Of a stretch of DNA of 64,000 nt, positions 52,686 through 62,439 are shown piece by piece (position 1 is the stretch's first letter; every line of letters begins with the position of its first letter). The DNA is from Staphylococcus auricularis. Lineage in GTDB: Bacteria > Bacillota > Bacilli > Staphylococcales > Staphylococcaceae. The DNA is taken from assembly GCF_001500315.1 (NCBI RefSeq), contig NZ_LLER01000010.1, positions 237,441 to 301,440 of the forward strand, read 5' to 3'. The notes beneath the pieces are model-generated. The model did no database searches and was not told where the DNA came from. It was given only the letters and a program-made list of their open reading frames with translations. The position numbers and the translations under genes are program-made.

Positions 52686-53644
52686 ATAGACATCTAACGA
52701 TGAAGTATACCATCGCAGTCATCCTACTCATCGTCGCTGCGTTCGCGAGTTTATCTGTAGGTACTGTCTTTTTAACACCTTCACATATTTTAAGTCATAT
52801 TTTTACGCTAGATGATTTTATTTTGACTGAATACCGTTTACCTCGGATGTTACTTGGTTTTATCGTAGGGGTGAGCTTAGCAGTCTCTGGTGCCTTAATT
52901 CAAGGTGTTGTTAAAAATGAACTTGCATCTCCAGATGTCATCGGTATTACAAAAGGGGCGAGCTTAACCGCCGTCATTGTCATTATGTTATTCCCGTCAG
53001 CACCGCTCTTTTTACTACCGTTTAGTTCATTCATTGGTGCACTCATCATCAGTATTTTCTTAACTATACTCATTTCAAAATTTAACGTTAAAGGATCTAG
53101 ACTGGCATTGATCGGGTTAGCCATTGGTGCAATCTGTACAGCAATTGTTCAGTTCTTACTCATTCGTAATCCAATGGATGCGAATACTGCACTTGTATGG
53201 TTAACAGGAAGCCTTTACGGTCACGACTTAGCAGACGTAGGCATCGTATTACCATGGTTTATTATCGTATTACCATTTATCATTTACTTTAGTCGAAAAC
53301 TAGATATTCTCGCCTTAGGGGATGACGTAGCAACCGGACTAGGTGCCAAAGTACAAGGTATTAAAATGTTACTCTTATTCCTAGCTGTTGTCCTTGCTGG
53401 TTCTTCTATTGCCGTCGTCGGAGGGTTGAGTTTCTTAGGTTTGATTTCACCACATATAGCGAGATCGATAGTCGGACATAAATATATTCATGTGATATGC
53501 ATGTCAGGTTTAGTTGGTGCGATTATACTATTGATCAGTGATAGCTTGTCTCGTGGTATTCATCCACCACTTGATATCCCAGTCGGTGTAATCGTTGCGA
53601 TCGTTGGCGTTCCTTACTTCTTATTCTTACTCAGAAAAATGTAA
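52682..53644 (+). CDS. htsC: staphyloferrin A ABC permease HtsC
   Basis: A 320-residue FecCD-family permease, partner of HtsB. TEYRLPRMLLGFIVGVSLAVSG near residue 42, and the coupling segment VVGGLSFLGLISPHIARSIVG near 243, are family motifs. The start ATG overlaps the htsB stop. It is followed by 220 bases without a gene; I saw no clear terminator there. Confidence 0.92.
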   Translation: MNRHLTMKYTIAVILLIVAAFASLSVGTVFLTPSHILSHIFTLDDFILTEYRLPRMLLGFIVGVSLAVSGALIQGVVKNELASPDVIGITKGASLTAVIVIMLFPSAPLFLLPFSSFIGALIISIFLTILISKFNVKGSRLALIGLAIGAICTAIVQFLLIRNPMDANTALVWLTGSLYGHDLADVGIVLPWFIIVLPFIIYFSRKLDILALGDDVATGLGAKVQGIKMLLLFLAVVLAGSSIAVVGGLSFLGLISPHIARSIVGHKYIHVICMSGLVGAIILLISDSLSRGIHPPLDIPVGVIVAIVGVPYFLFLLRKM

Positions 53645-53864
53645 GATTAAAAATTGGATTAGCTATTGCATTTGCAAAAGCTTTCATATAAAGTGAAATT
53701 AATGGTAAACGCCATTATAAGTTAAATAATTCACAATAAATGTAGGATGACACAAATTTGATATAGGCTGCGAATTTACATAATTATACATAATGAGTTA
53801 TAATTATGGCTATATTATTAAACGCGGTTATATTCCTGTGTAGCCACCTGAGAGGTGTATGTAA

Positions 53865-55238
53865 ATGAATAACTATTCTAAGAGCGAGATTATCAAAGGG
53901 CGTATTAAATTTATCACCATGTCTTTACTTGGTATCATTTTGTTTTTAACGCCTGTACCGGTTGTAGAAGATGGCGAAAAGCAAGCCACCTTACCGGTTG
54001 CTTATCTCGCTAATTTACTTAAAAGTGCGATAGGCGACGGGATGCCTATTATTATATTAACGATTGTCACAGTCTCCGGAATATTAACGTTAGTATGTTC
54101 AACGTTTTTAAAGCACAAAATCAAACCGAACTCCTTAATGGATAGCGCATTTAAAGTCAACTGGGTTTGGCTCATCTTAAGATTACTTGCTGTTGTATTT
54201 GTGTGGATAGTTTACTTTGAATTAGGTACGGAGGTCATCTACTCTGAAGATACAGGTGGCTTAGTTTTTTCAAGTTTATTACCAACATTAGTGACTGTAT
54301 TCTTATTTGCTGCATTATTCTTACCATTATTAATGGAATACGGTTTGTTAGAATTACTCGGCCCAATATTCAGACCTATTATGAGACCGCTATTTACTTT
54401 ACCTGGTCGTTCCACGGTCGATAACTTAGCATCGTTCATCGGTGACGGCACAGTAGGGGTGCTCATTACGAGTAAACAATATGCAGGTGGGTTTTATTCA
54501 AGACGTGAAGCGACGGTTATTGCGACGACGTTTAGTGTTGTTTCTTTAACATTTGCGATCGTCGTAGCTGATACTGTGCATATGAGCAATCACTTCTTTT
54601 TTTTCTATTTAACAGTTATTGTTTCATGTATTGTTTGTGCGGTGATTTTACCGCGTATTTGGCCACTGAATAAAGTGCCTGATGAATATGCGAAAGATGT
54701 TCCTGAAGAAGCGAGAACAGAGAAATTGCCAGAAGGAAAGTCTGCATTTAGACACGGTTTTGATCAAGCGACAGAACAAGGGATTAAAGCGCCAGGCATT
54801 GTTGATTTCTTTAAATCAGGTTTTAAAACGGTTGTAGATATGTGGTTTGTCATTTTACCTGTTGTTATGAGCATCGGTACCATAGCAACAATCATTGCGA
54901 ACTACACACCTATATTTACGGTGATTGGTAAACCGTTCATTCCATTCCTTGAATTACTGCAAGTACCTGAAGCTGCAAGAGCATCTGAAACTGTACTCAT
55001 CGGCTTTGCAGATATGTTCTTACCATCTATCTTAATCGATGGCGTTAACAATGAAATTACTTACTTTATCGTGGGTGCTTTAAGTATTACGCAGCTCATC
55101 TATTTATCAGAAGTAGGTGGTGTGATTTTAGGTTCTAAAATACCTGTCAGCATCTTTAGATTGTTTGTAATCTTCCTAGTTAGAACAATTATCGCATTAC
55201 CGATCATTTCACTTATGGCTCATCTATACTTCGGTTAA
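53865..55238 (+). CDS. YjiH-family membrane protein with nucleoside-recognition (gate) domains
   Basis: A 457-residue protein with about ten membrane segments. LPLLMEYGLLELLGPIFRPIMRPLFTLPGRS near residue 150, followed by FIGDGTVGVLITSKQYAGGFYS, is typical of the YjiH/spore maturation SpmA-like gate domain. A repeated second half includes ADMFLPSILIDGVNNEITYF. Transport of nucleosides or a similar solute has been proposed for the family but the function is unproven. It ends in a hairpin terminator. Confidence 0.75.
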   Translation: MNNYSKSEIIKGRIKFITMSLLGIILFLTPVPVVEDGEKQATLPVAYLANLLKSAIGDGMPIIILTIVTVSGILTLVCSTFLKHKIKPNSLMDSAFKVNWVWLILRLLAVVFVWIVYFELGTEVIYSEDTGGLVFSSLLPTLVTVFLFAALFLPLLMEYGLLELLGPIFRPIMRPLFTLPGRSTVDNLASFIGDGTVGVLITSKQYAGGFYSRREATVIATTFSVVSLTFAIVVADTVHMSNHFFFFYLTVIVSCIVCAVILPRIWPLNKVPDEYAKDVPEEARTEKLPEGKSAFRHGFDQATEQGIKAPGIVDFFKSGFKTVVDMWFVILPVVMSIGTIATIIANYTPIFTVIGKPFIPFLELLQVPEAARASETVLIGFADMFLPSILIDGVNNEITYFIVGALSITQLIYLSEVGGVILGSKIPVSIFRLFVIFLVRTIIALPIISLMAHLYFG

Positions 55239-55328
55239 TAGAGAGACATGTTTTCATATTTTTTATAGTAAAATGAGATGAACCGAGTAGTTGAGTAAAT
55301 GAGATGATATGATGTATAAAATAACGCA

Positions 55329-55368
55329 AAAGGCTGAGGTTAAATGTATGTGACCTCAGCCTGTTTGT
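55329..55368 (+). terminator. terminator after the YjiH-like gene
   Basis: AGGCTGAGGT pairs with ACCTCAGCCT around a 12-base loop. It has the same GGCTGAGG stem core as the femX terminator. Confidence 0.8.
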
Positions 55369-55388
55369 GTATCGTTATAACCTTGTAT

Positions 55389-55437
55389 GCATAAAAAAGC
55401 CGCTAGACTTTCGTTATGATACGAAGGTTTAGCGGCG
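55389..55437 (-). terminator. minus-strand terminator
   Basis: Read on the minus strand, GCCGCTAAACCTTCGT pairs with ACGAAAGTCTAGCGGC, followed by TTTTTTATG. It ends the SunI-like gene. Confidence 0.88.
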
Positions 55438-55453
55438 ATATCTATGTGTAACG

Positions 55454-55714
55454 TTATTTTGTTAGTTCGTTGTATACTTTTTGATCATTGTGTGTGTAAA
55501 TAATGTATTCATGGTCGTCAGTATCGATGATGACACGGTTTGTTTTACCGAAAGTTGAGCCGATACGTGATACTTTACTTGCATCTAAATCGGGTACGGC
55601 ATGGATGTCTTGATCTTGTGAGATGTTTTTAATTTGGTTAGTTGGAATTTTAATATCAGCAACTCGCCATTGAATATTTACTTCATTTTCATTTTTCTTA
55701 ACTGTCATTGCCAT
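55454..55714 (-). CDS. SunI/YnzG-family small protein
   Basis: An 86-residue soluble protein starting [17 protein letters not shown]. The core [15 protein letters not shown], followed by [16 protein letters not shown] and [10 protein letters not shown], resembles the YnzG/SunI family, a PH-like small domain. SunI of B. subtilis gives immunity to sublancin; the chromosomal YnzG-like members have no assigned role. I chose the ATG at 55714, about 11 bases from AAGGA, over longer upstream forms. It is a single gene with its own terminator and no bacteriocin gene nearby. Confidence 0.7.
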   Translation of the reverse strand: MAMTVKKNENEVNIQWRVADIKIPTNQIKNISQDQDIHAVPDLDASKVSRIGSTFGKTNRVIIDTDDHEYIIYTHNDQKVYNELTK

Positions 55715-55888
55715 ATATGAACACATCCTTAAAATATTTTGTGTCCTCATCATATAACAATGTGCAATCGTTTTCAAGGATTATGTGATACTTTTTTAAT
55801 ATGTGCTATACTCAACAGATACGAAAGTATGTTCGCGTTTTATGATGAAATGTGCTAGAATATGGGCATTACATAAAGGAGTAATATT

Positions 55889-56395
55889 ATGACTGGTAAG
55901 ACACATGCAACGTGCGGGTTACTGATTGGGACATTATGTACAGATTATTATCAAACCGACTTGTTTACTTCAATCACGGTCATTATTTTAGCTGTTATGG
56001 CAAGCTTACTACCTGATATATGTCATACGAAAAGTAAATTGGGGCGGCGGTTTAAAATCATCAGTTGGCTTGTACGTATTTTATTTGGACATAGGACGTT
56101 CACACACTCACTGATCTTCATGCTGTTGATTGCGATTTTATTATATTTCATACAGACACCTGTACCGTACTTCACTGCGATTATTCTCGCGATGTTGTCT
56201 CATGTTATACTTGATATGTTAACACCCAGAGGCGTGAAGTTATTCTATCCATTACCGATGACCATTCGCTTTCCAATTCGTTTTAAAACGGGCGGTATGG
56301 TGGACTTATCGCTTGCTTCAGCGTTATTCATCGGCGCACTATATGTACTTTTTCAGCCTTATATTGTACGTATTGTTGATTATATAGTAAATTAA
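55889..56395 (+). CDS. YdjM-like membrane-bound metal-dependent hydrolase
   Basis: A 168-residue protein with about four membrane segments and the conserved polar residues of the YdjM/LexA-binding hydrolase family: TGKTHA at the start, LLPDICHTKSKLGRR near residue 48, GHRTFTHSL near 71 and SHVILDMLTPRGVKLFYPL near 109. The His/Asp residues are presumed to bind metal. Its biological role is unknown, although YdjM in E. coli is SOS-controlled. AAAGGAGTA precedes the ATG. Confidence 0.8.
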   Translation: MTGKTHATCGLLIGTLCTDYYQTDLFTSITVIILAVMASLLPDICHTKSKLGRRFKIISWLVRILFGHRTFTHSLIFMLLIAILLYFIQTPVPYFTAIILAMLSHVILDMLTPRGVKLFYPLPMTIRFPIRFKTGGMVDLSLASALFIGALYVLFQPYIVRIVDYIVN

Positions 56396-56669
56396 ATGGA
56401 GAATATGATATAACTAAGGAACGCTTCACTGAATAGAAAAGTGGACAATAAACATAATAAATATTAAATTTTGGGGTAGTAAGTAAGGAAAACTGTTGAC
56501 GTTCATGATGAAATTTTAGAGATAATTCCTAGCTCGTTTATCTCACAAGGACTACATATCAAGTTAATATAAGGGATTATAGTTGAACGCGAATTTACCG
56601 TTTTCTAATTACAAAAGGGACAAAGCACGAACAAAAGTTAATTCTTTGAATATTAAGGAGAGAATTACA

Positions 56670-57854
56670 TTGAATAATAAAGAATTAGAGAAATATAATC
56701 AGCATCATCTTATAGAATTTAAGAAGTTAATGAGTACAAATGAAAAAGAAGAACTCGAAGAAAAGCTTAAAACATTAGATCTTGAAGCTATTCACAATCT
56801 TTATCAAGACTTATATGTCAATAAAGAAAAAATGTCAGAAGTACCTGATGTTCAAGAAATTAATTATGAAGTCAAAAAAGACAAGTCAGATGAAGATATA
56901 GAACGTTATGAAAAGATTGGTCTAGAAGCAATAAAAAAAGGAAAATTTGCGGTTGTGTTATTAGCTGGGGGACAAGGGACACGTTTAGGTTTCAAGGGAC
57001 CAAAAGGTACGTTTGAAATTGAAGAAACAAGCTTGTTTGAACTCCAAGCTAAACAACTCATTCAACTGAAAGAACTGACTGGAAAGCCTGTTGACTGGTA
57101 TATCATGACAAGTGATATCAACCAGCGTGAAACGGAATTATATTTTGAAGAAAAAGATTACTTTGGCTATGACGCATCACATATTCATTTCTTCAATCAA
57201 GAAAACATGGTTGCATTGAATGAAGAAGGCAGACTCGTCTTAGACCAAGATAGTAACATTCTTGAAATTCCAAACGGGAATGGTGGCGTCTTCAAAGCAC
57301 TAGATGATGCAGGCTATTTAGATCAAATGGAAGAAAATGGGATAGAATACATTTTCTTAAATAATGTGGATAATGTGCTCGTTAAAGTCTTGGATTTAAT
57401 GTTTGCAGGGTTTACATATCACCACAGTAAAGATGTGACGACAAAATCGATAGAACCGAATGAAGGAGAGAGTGTCGGCAGACTCGTAAGTAAAGACGAA
57501 AAAGATACAGTACTAGAATATTCAGAACTTGAAGAAGCTACTGCAAACCAATTCCATAACGCGAACATCGGTATTCATGCGTTTAAACTTTCCTTTATTA
57601 GAAAAGTCGTCAATGAACCTCTGTCATATCACCTAGCTGTAAAAACAATGAAACAATTAGATGACGACTTCGGTGTGATCGAAAGACCTACATTGAAATT
57701 TGAACTCTTTTATTTCGATATTTTCCAATATGCATCAAGCTTTATCACACTCCAAGTCGATAGAGAAGAAGAGTTTTCACCACTCAAGAATAAAGAAGGT
57801 AAGGATAGCGTCGAAACAGCAACAGCTGATCTAAAACGCATGAATTTAATCTAA
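56670..57854 (+). CDS. UDPGP-type UDP-N-acetylglucosamine (UDP-sugar) pyrophosphorylase
   Basis: A 394-residue nucleotidyltransferase of the eukaryote-like UDPGP type. The nucleotide loop [20 protein letters not shown] is near residue 91, [11 protein letters not shown] near 207, and [11 protein letters not shown] near 233. Family members join UTP with GlcNAc-1-phosphate or related sugars; it is separate from bacterial GlmU, so the role may be accessory. The TTG at 56670 follows AAGGAGAG at 56655-56662 and matches the expected N-terminus; earlier in-frame starts do not. The 274 bases before it show no other clear feature. Confidence 0.83.
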   Translation: MNNKELEKYNQHHLIEFKKLMSTNEKEELEEKLKTLDLEAIHNLYQDLYVNKEKMSEVPDVQEINYEVKKDKSDEDIERYEKIGLEAIKKGKFAVVLLAGGQGTRLGFKGPKGTFEIEETSLFELQAKQLIQLKELTGKPVDWYIMTSDINQRETELYFEEKDYFGYDASHIHFFNQENMVALNEEGRLVLDQDSNILEIPNGNGGVFKALDDAGYLDQMEENGIEYIFLNNVDNVLVKVLDLMFAGFTYHHSKDVTTKSIEPNEGESVGRLVSKDEKDTVLEYSELEEATANQFHNANIGIHAFKLSFIRKVVNEPLSYHLAVKTMKQLDDDFGVIERPTLKFELFYFDIFQYASSFITLQVDREEEFSPLKNKEGKDSVETATADLKRMNLI

Positions 57855-57869
57855 AGATGGAGGTTGTTT

Positions 57870-58559
57870 ATGAGCCATGCCCAAGGTGTGAATAATAAGA
57901 AGCATATCGTACATTCGTTTAAAGAAATCATTCCGTTATCTTTTGGAGAAGAAATCGGGAATGCAGTCTCACATGGCGCAGCAGCTTTTTTAGCGTTGTG
58001 TGCACTGCCTTATGCGGCAGTTTATAGCTATATCCATGGTGGCACGATGGCCTCTATCAGTGTGTCTATCTTTGTGATTAGTATTTTTATGATGTTTATC
58101 ACTTCGACGGTGTATCATTCGATGGCGAATCATTCAGCGCATAAATACATTTTAAGGATTCTTGATCACAGTATGATTTATATTGCGATTTCAGGCACTT
58201 ATACGCCGGTCTGTATCATCGTTGTCGGAGGATGGATTGGTTGGGGCACCATGATATTACTATGGGGGATAACCATATGGGGTATTTTATATAAGGCATT
58301 GTCGAAAAATGTTAACCCTAAATTGAGCCTCGTGATGTATTTAGTTATGGGCTGGATCGGTGTGCTGTTTGTACCTATTATTATTCGAGATACTTCGTTC
58401 ACATTTATATTATTTATCGTACTTGGTGGTGTGGCATACACTATAGGGGCATGGTTTTATGCCCAAAAACATAAGCCCTATTTCCATATGATTTGGCATT
58501 TATTTATTATCGGTGCCTCTATATGTCATTTTATCGCTATCGTTTATTTCATCTACTAA
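57870..58559 (+). CDS. trhA: hemolysin III family protein TrhA (PAQR type)
   Basis: A 229-residue, seven-helix membrane protein of the PAQR/hemolysin III family. GNAVSHGAAAFLALCALPYA near residue 32, FITSTVYHSM near 72, LDHSMIYIAISGTYTPVC near 96 and the C-terminal HMIWHLFIIGASICHF hold the conserved His/Ser/Asp residues that would bind zinc. Bacterial members are linked to membrane lipid homeostasis rather than true lysis. The ATG at 57870 is six bases after TGGAGG and follows the pyrophosphorylase by 15 bases, so the two are probably cotranscribed. Confidence 0.82.
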   Translation: MSHAQGVNNKKHIVHSFKEIIPLSFGEEIGNAVSHGAAAFLALCALPYAAVYSYIHGGTMASISVSIFVISIFMMFITSTVYHSMANHSAHKYILRILDHSMIYIAISGTYTPVCIIVVGGWIGWGTMILLWGITIWGILYKALSKNVNPKLSLVMYLVMGWIGVLFVPIIIRDTSFTFILFIVLGGVAYTIGAWFYAQKHKPYFHMIWHLFIIGASICHFIAIVYFIY

Positions 58560-58654
58560 CGCAGAGAATGAAGGTGAATTGGGGGATAAATCACCCTCTG
58601 AAACGGTAAGTACTGTTGTATAGTGATATGTGGCACAATGAGGAATGATGCAAT

Positions 58655-58690
58655 GAGACTGGGACAGAAGAAACGTCGCAGTCTCTTATC
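58655..58690 (+). terminator. terminator in the trhA-sdrM gap
   Basis: GAGACTG pairs with CAGTCTC around a 17-base loop holding GGACAGAAGAAACG. It has a short T-rich tail and the loop style of other hairpins in this window. The rest of the 250-base gap shows no gene. Confidence 0.6.
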
Positions 58691-58810
58691 ATTTTAATTA
58701 AATCCATATACATATAAACATGGTCTGATAGATTTGATATGACCCATGAAAGCTTCCGTACAAAAGCCTTATATATACAGATAATGATGTTAGAGGAGGT
58801 TATACATAAT

Positions 58811-60172
58811 ATGACGAGTAGACTTAGATTAAAAGAGATAGGGATTGTAACTGCACTCGTATTAAGCATGTTTATGGCAGCGATTGAGTCTTCTATTGTA
58901 TCGTTAGCGATTCCAACGATTAGTGACGACTTACATGTTAAAGGATCAGTATCGTTGGTTTTCTCTGTCTATTTCATAGCGATCGTTATTGCGACGCCTA
59001 TCGTGGGTGAACTGTTAGAACGCACAAAAATTATCTATCTGTCCGTCATTGGATTAATCTTATTTACAATCGGTAGTTTATTTTCTGGTCTCAGTCCTAC
59101 ATTCACCATTTTAATCATTTCACGCTTCCTTCAAGGGTTAGGTGCAGGCGTATTAATGGCACTCGGACAGATTGTGCCTAAGTTAGCCTTTGAAATTCCA
59201 TTGAGATACAAAGTCATGGGTATCGTCGGTAGTGTATGGGGGATTGCGAGTATTGTTGGACCACTTCTCGGTGGAGGTATTTTAGAATTTGCGACATGGC
59301 ATTGGTTATTCTTTGTGAACGTGCCTATTGCAATGCTCGCATTGGTCCTCGTTTTTGCCACATTCCATTTTGAAAATGAATCCACTACAGCAGATTCAAG
59401 ACTAGATATGCGTGGTATGATGTTGTTCTATCTTATGATTGCATGTTTCTTATGTGCAGTAATGAATCAAACACACATGGCCATCAACGTTGTAGCACTG
59501 TTACTCATGATCATTGTTGGATATATCTTATATCGGTTTGAACATCGTCAAACTAAGCCGTTTATCCCTGTGATTGAATTTAATAAAACAGCGACTTTAA
59601 TATTTTTTACAGATTTCTGTTATGCTTTCATGCTGATGGGTTATAACTTATATATGCCTATCTATCTGCAGGAAGAAATCGGATTATCACCACTTCAAAG
59701 TGGTCTTACTGTCTTTCCATTATCATTTGCTTGGCTCATTTTAAATATGACGCTCGACAAAATAGAAGTTCACTTTACACGCAAAGGGATTTATATCTTT
59801 GCATTTACATTGCTCTACATATGTGGGGCACTCGTGTTTATCGGTGCGACTGCGCCTCTATTTATCGCATTGAGTCTATTATTGGCAGGCTTTAGCTTTG
59901 GTACGATTTACACGAAAGACAGCGTGATTATACAAGAGGAATCTTCTGAACCGAACATGAAGCGGATGATGTCTTTATATGCGCTCACAAAAAGTTTAGG
60001 TAGTTCAGTAGGTGCTACAGTGATGGGCTACATCTATACACTTTCAATCGTGTTCACGTCTTCAGAAATACAAAACATCGTGTTAATGACATTCATTATG
60101 CTTACATTATTAATCGTGTTATGGTTAATTCGTTTTAAACATACGGGTATATTTAGTAACACAGAGAGATGA
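58811..60172 (+). CDS. sdrM: multidrug efflux MFS transporter SdrM
   Basis: A 453-residue DHA2-type (14 helix) drug:proton antiporter. In S. aureus SdrM exports norfloxacin, acriflavine and ethidium. The acidic-adjacent MFMAAIESSIVSLAIPTISDDL in helix 1 and RFLQGLGAGVLMALGQIVPKLAF in helices 4-5 are family motifs. The ATG at 58811 (MTSRLRLKEIG) is about 11 bases from AGAGGAGG; a start at 58739 would add 24 residues without a site. The name rests on similarity and on the sepA and lmrB neighbours. Confidence 0.83.
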   Translation: MTSRLRLKEIGIVTALVLSMFMAAIESSIVSLAIPTISDDLHVKGSVSLVFSVYFIAIVIATPIVGELLERTKIIYLSVIGLILFTIGSLFSGLSPTFTILIISRFLQGLGAGVLMALGQIVPKLAFEIPLRYKVMGIVGSVWGIASIVGPLLGGGILEFATWHWLFFVNVPIAMLALVLVFATFHFENESTTADSRLDMRGMMLFYLMIACFLCAVMNQTHMAINVVALLLMIIVGYILYRFEHRQTKPFIPVIEFNKTATLIFFTDFCYAFMLMGYNLYMPIYLQEEIGLSPLQSGLTVFPLSFAWLILNMTLDKIEVHFTRKGIYIFAFTLLYICGALVFIGATAPLFIALSLLLAGFSFGTIYTKDSVIIQEESSEPNMKRMMSLYALTKSLGSSVGATVMGYIYTLSIVFTSSEIQNIVLMTFIMLTLLIVLWLIRFKHTGIFSNTER

Positions 60173-60261
60173 TGTTATCCTTAAAATAAGTGATGATTGT
60201 ACAGTTGCGATGGCATATACGATTAAATAATAAATATACAAATTGGGAGGTAAAATAAACA

Positions 60262-60714
60262 GTGAAATATGTCAGATATATTTTAACAAGATTTATTGTA
60301 CTCTCAATTTTTATTTTATCTGGGGCCACATTCCTTGTATTTCTAGGATTCGGTCTATACGGGTTAAGCAGAATCTTACTGTATTTAAATTTGGCAGATT
60401 TCACCTATGATAAAGGCTTCTTTAATAATTTAGTTTATTATGGAAGTTATATTATATTAGGTTATTTTGTATTATTCTTCGTCGAACATACTATGGATTT
60501 CTTGCGTAAAAAAGTACCCAATAACGCGTATTTTAACGGGATGACCTACCATTTAATTTCTTGCGGCATCACCGTATTGCTCTTTTATAGTATCGTACAT
60601 ATTCACTATACCAATATTAAGATAGATTTCTGGGTCGTTATGCTGATCATTGTGATGCTCTATGTATGTAAAGAAGTGTTCTATCCAGACGGTGAAAATT
60701 TAAACAAAAAATAA
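60262..60714 (+). CDS. sepA: multidrug resistance efflux protein SepA
   Basis: A 150-residue protein with four membrane segments, matching staphylococcal SepA through [16 protein letters not shown] near residue 29, [11 protein letters not shown] near 56 and [17 protein letters not shown] near 117. SepA of S. aureus raises tolerance to acriflavine and some disinfectants. It starts at GTG with a GGGAGGT site. It lies between sdrM and lmrB as in S. aureus. Confidence 0.87.
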   Translation: MKYVRYILTRFIVLSIFILSGATFLVFLGFGLYGLSRILLYLNLADFTYDKGFFNNLVYYGSYIILGYFVLFFVEHTMDFLRKKVPNNAYFNGMTYHLISCGITVLLFYSIVHIHYTNIKIDFWVVMLIIVMLYVCKEVFYPDGENLNKK

Positions 60715-60794
60715 AATATTATAGGCAATATATTTGCTTTGATGTACGTGCTTTGGTTTAATAATGTATTACTACAACAAAAGGAAGTGGCTTC

Positions 60795-62240
60795 ATGTCT
60801 GAAAGCGTCGTTCCAAAATCAACGAAAATGATGATTGTCGTAACTATGTTAATTAGTGCTTTTATGGCAATTTTAAATCAAACATTATTAAATACTGCCT
60901 TACCCTCTATCATGGAAGGCTTAAATATTACAGAAAATACATCTCAGTGGTTAGTTACAGGTTTTATGTTAGTCAATGGTGTGATGATACCGTTGACTGC
61001 ATTTTTAATTGAACGTGTTAAAACAAGACCGTTATATCTCATGGCCATGGGAATATTTTTAGTAGGATCTATCATCGCCGCATTATCACCGAACTTCGGT
61101 TTCTTAATGTTTGCGCGTGTCGTTCAAGCGATGGGTGCTGGTATTATCATGCCCCTCATGCAGTTCACCTTGTTTATGCTTTTCCCAAAAGATGAACGTG
61201 GTTTTGCGATGGGGTTAGCTGGATTAGTCATTCAGTTTGCGCCTGCGATAGGTCCTACGATTTCAGGATTTGTGGTGGACATCGCTAGTTGGAGAGTACC
61301 ATTCTTTATCATCGTAGCGGTCGCATCTGTTGTCTTCATTTTTGGGATGAGACATATAGAAAGTTATAACGAAACGAAGGATACGAAATTAGATATTCGC
61401 TCCGTGATATATTCGACCTTAGGGTTCGGGTTAATGTTATATGCATTTAGTAGTGCAGGTAGCGTCGGTTTTTCACATCCAATCGTTATTATTGCACTTA
61501 TCGTTAGCTTGTTTATTATCGCAGCATTTATTCGTCGTCAATTAACAATTCCTAACCCTCTATTGAATTTAGTCGTATTTAAAAATAAAGTGTTTGCGTT
61601 AACCACTATTTCTACCATGCTAGTCATGTTATCAATGGTCGGCCCAGCATTGATTATTCCGATTTACGTTCAACATGTATTAGGATTATCTGCGTTATTG
61701 TCAGGTTTAGTGATCATGCCAGGTGCGTTACTTAATGGGATGATGTCGGTCGTCACAGGTAAAATTTTTGATAACTATGGGGTGAAACCGCTCATTTTAG
61801 TTGGCTTCACGATGTTAATCACCTTTACTGTTGCGTTATGTTTCCTACGTGCAGATACACCTTATTGGTATTTACTTGTGATTTATACATTGAGAATGGT
61901 ATCGATCTCGTTCATCATGATGCCGTTAAATACAGCGGGTATTAATGCGCTCTCGAATGAAAATATTTCACACGGAACAGCCATCGGTAACTTTGCTCGT
62001 GTGACTGCTGGTTCATTAGGTACAGCCCTAATGGTCACGTTAATGACGATTGGTTCAGAATTATTCAAACCAGATCCCAATCAACACGCAAGTGCCACTA
62101 TGGTTGAACGCCAAGCCACAGCAAATGGTGTAGACCTTTCATTTATGGTGGTTTCTGTATTAGTGACTATAGCGTTTATCGCAGCATTGTTTATCAAAGA
62201 ACAGCGCAGCCCGAAACAACCTAACGCACGAGAATTATAA
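60795..62240 (+). CDS. lmrB: DHA2-family multidrug efflux transporter LmrB
   Basis: A 481-residue 14-helix MFS transporter of the LmrB/EmrB type, a lincosamide and multidrug efflux family. Family motifs are MAILNQTLLNTALPSIMEGL in helix 1, QWLVTGFMLVNGVMIPLTAF after it, and ARVVQAMGAGIIMPLMQ in helix 4. QFAPAIGPTISGFVVDIASWR is motif C of antiporters. AAGGAAG precedes the ATG. The substrate range in this organism is not determined by sequence. Confidence 0.84.
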   Translation: MSESVVPKSTKMMIVVTMLISAFMAILNQTLLNTALPSIMEGLNITENTSQWLVTGFMLVNGVMIPLTAFLIERVKTRPLYLMAMGIFLVGSIIAALSPNFGFLMFARVVQAMGAGIIMPLMQFTLFMLFPKDERGFAMGLAGLVIQFAPAIGPTISGFVVDIASWRVPFFIIVAVASVVFIFGMRHIESYNETKDTKLDIRSVIYSTLGFGLMLYAFSSAGSVGFSHPIVIIALIVSLFIIAAFIRRQLTIPNPLLNLVVFKNKVFALTTISTMLVMLSMVGPALIIPIYVQHVLGLSALLSGLVIMPGALLNGMMSVVTGKIFDNYGVKPLILVGFTMLITFTVALCFLRADTPYWYLLVIYTLRMVSISFIMMPLNTAGINALSNENISHGTAIGNFARVTAGSLGTALMVTLMTIGSELFKPDPNQHASATMVERQATANGVDLSFMVVSVLVTIAFIAALFIKEQRSPKQPNAREL

Positions 62241-62302
62241 AATGTTTGATGCACATGTCTATCGTTTTAAAGTAAAAAAGGTGATAGTTGTGATATTAGG
62301 AA

Positions 62303-62340
62303 AGTTAGCTCACATGGCCATTGAGCTAACTTCTTTTTTT
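62303..62340 (+). terminator. terminator after lmrB
   Basis: Perfect nine-base stem GTTAGCTCA / TGAGCTAAC with a nine-base loop, followed by TTCTTTTTTT. Confidence 0.9.
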
Positions 62341-62439
62341 GTATTATAATAAAACGTATACTATCTTTAAAAGTAAGTAAAAGAAGAGCGAAATTTACGT
62401 TTATTGATAAATAATAAGCATAACTGAGGGGGATTCGTC

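Noticed and set aside
58739..58810. Longer start for sdrM
   Set aside because: The extra residues precede the only good ribosome site (58792-58799) and are not typical of the family.
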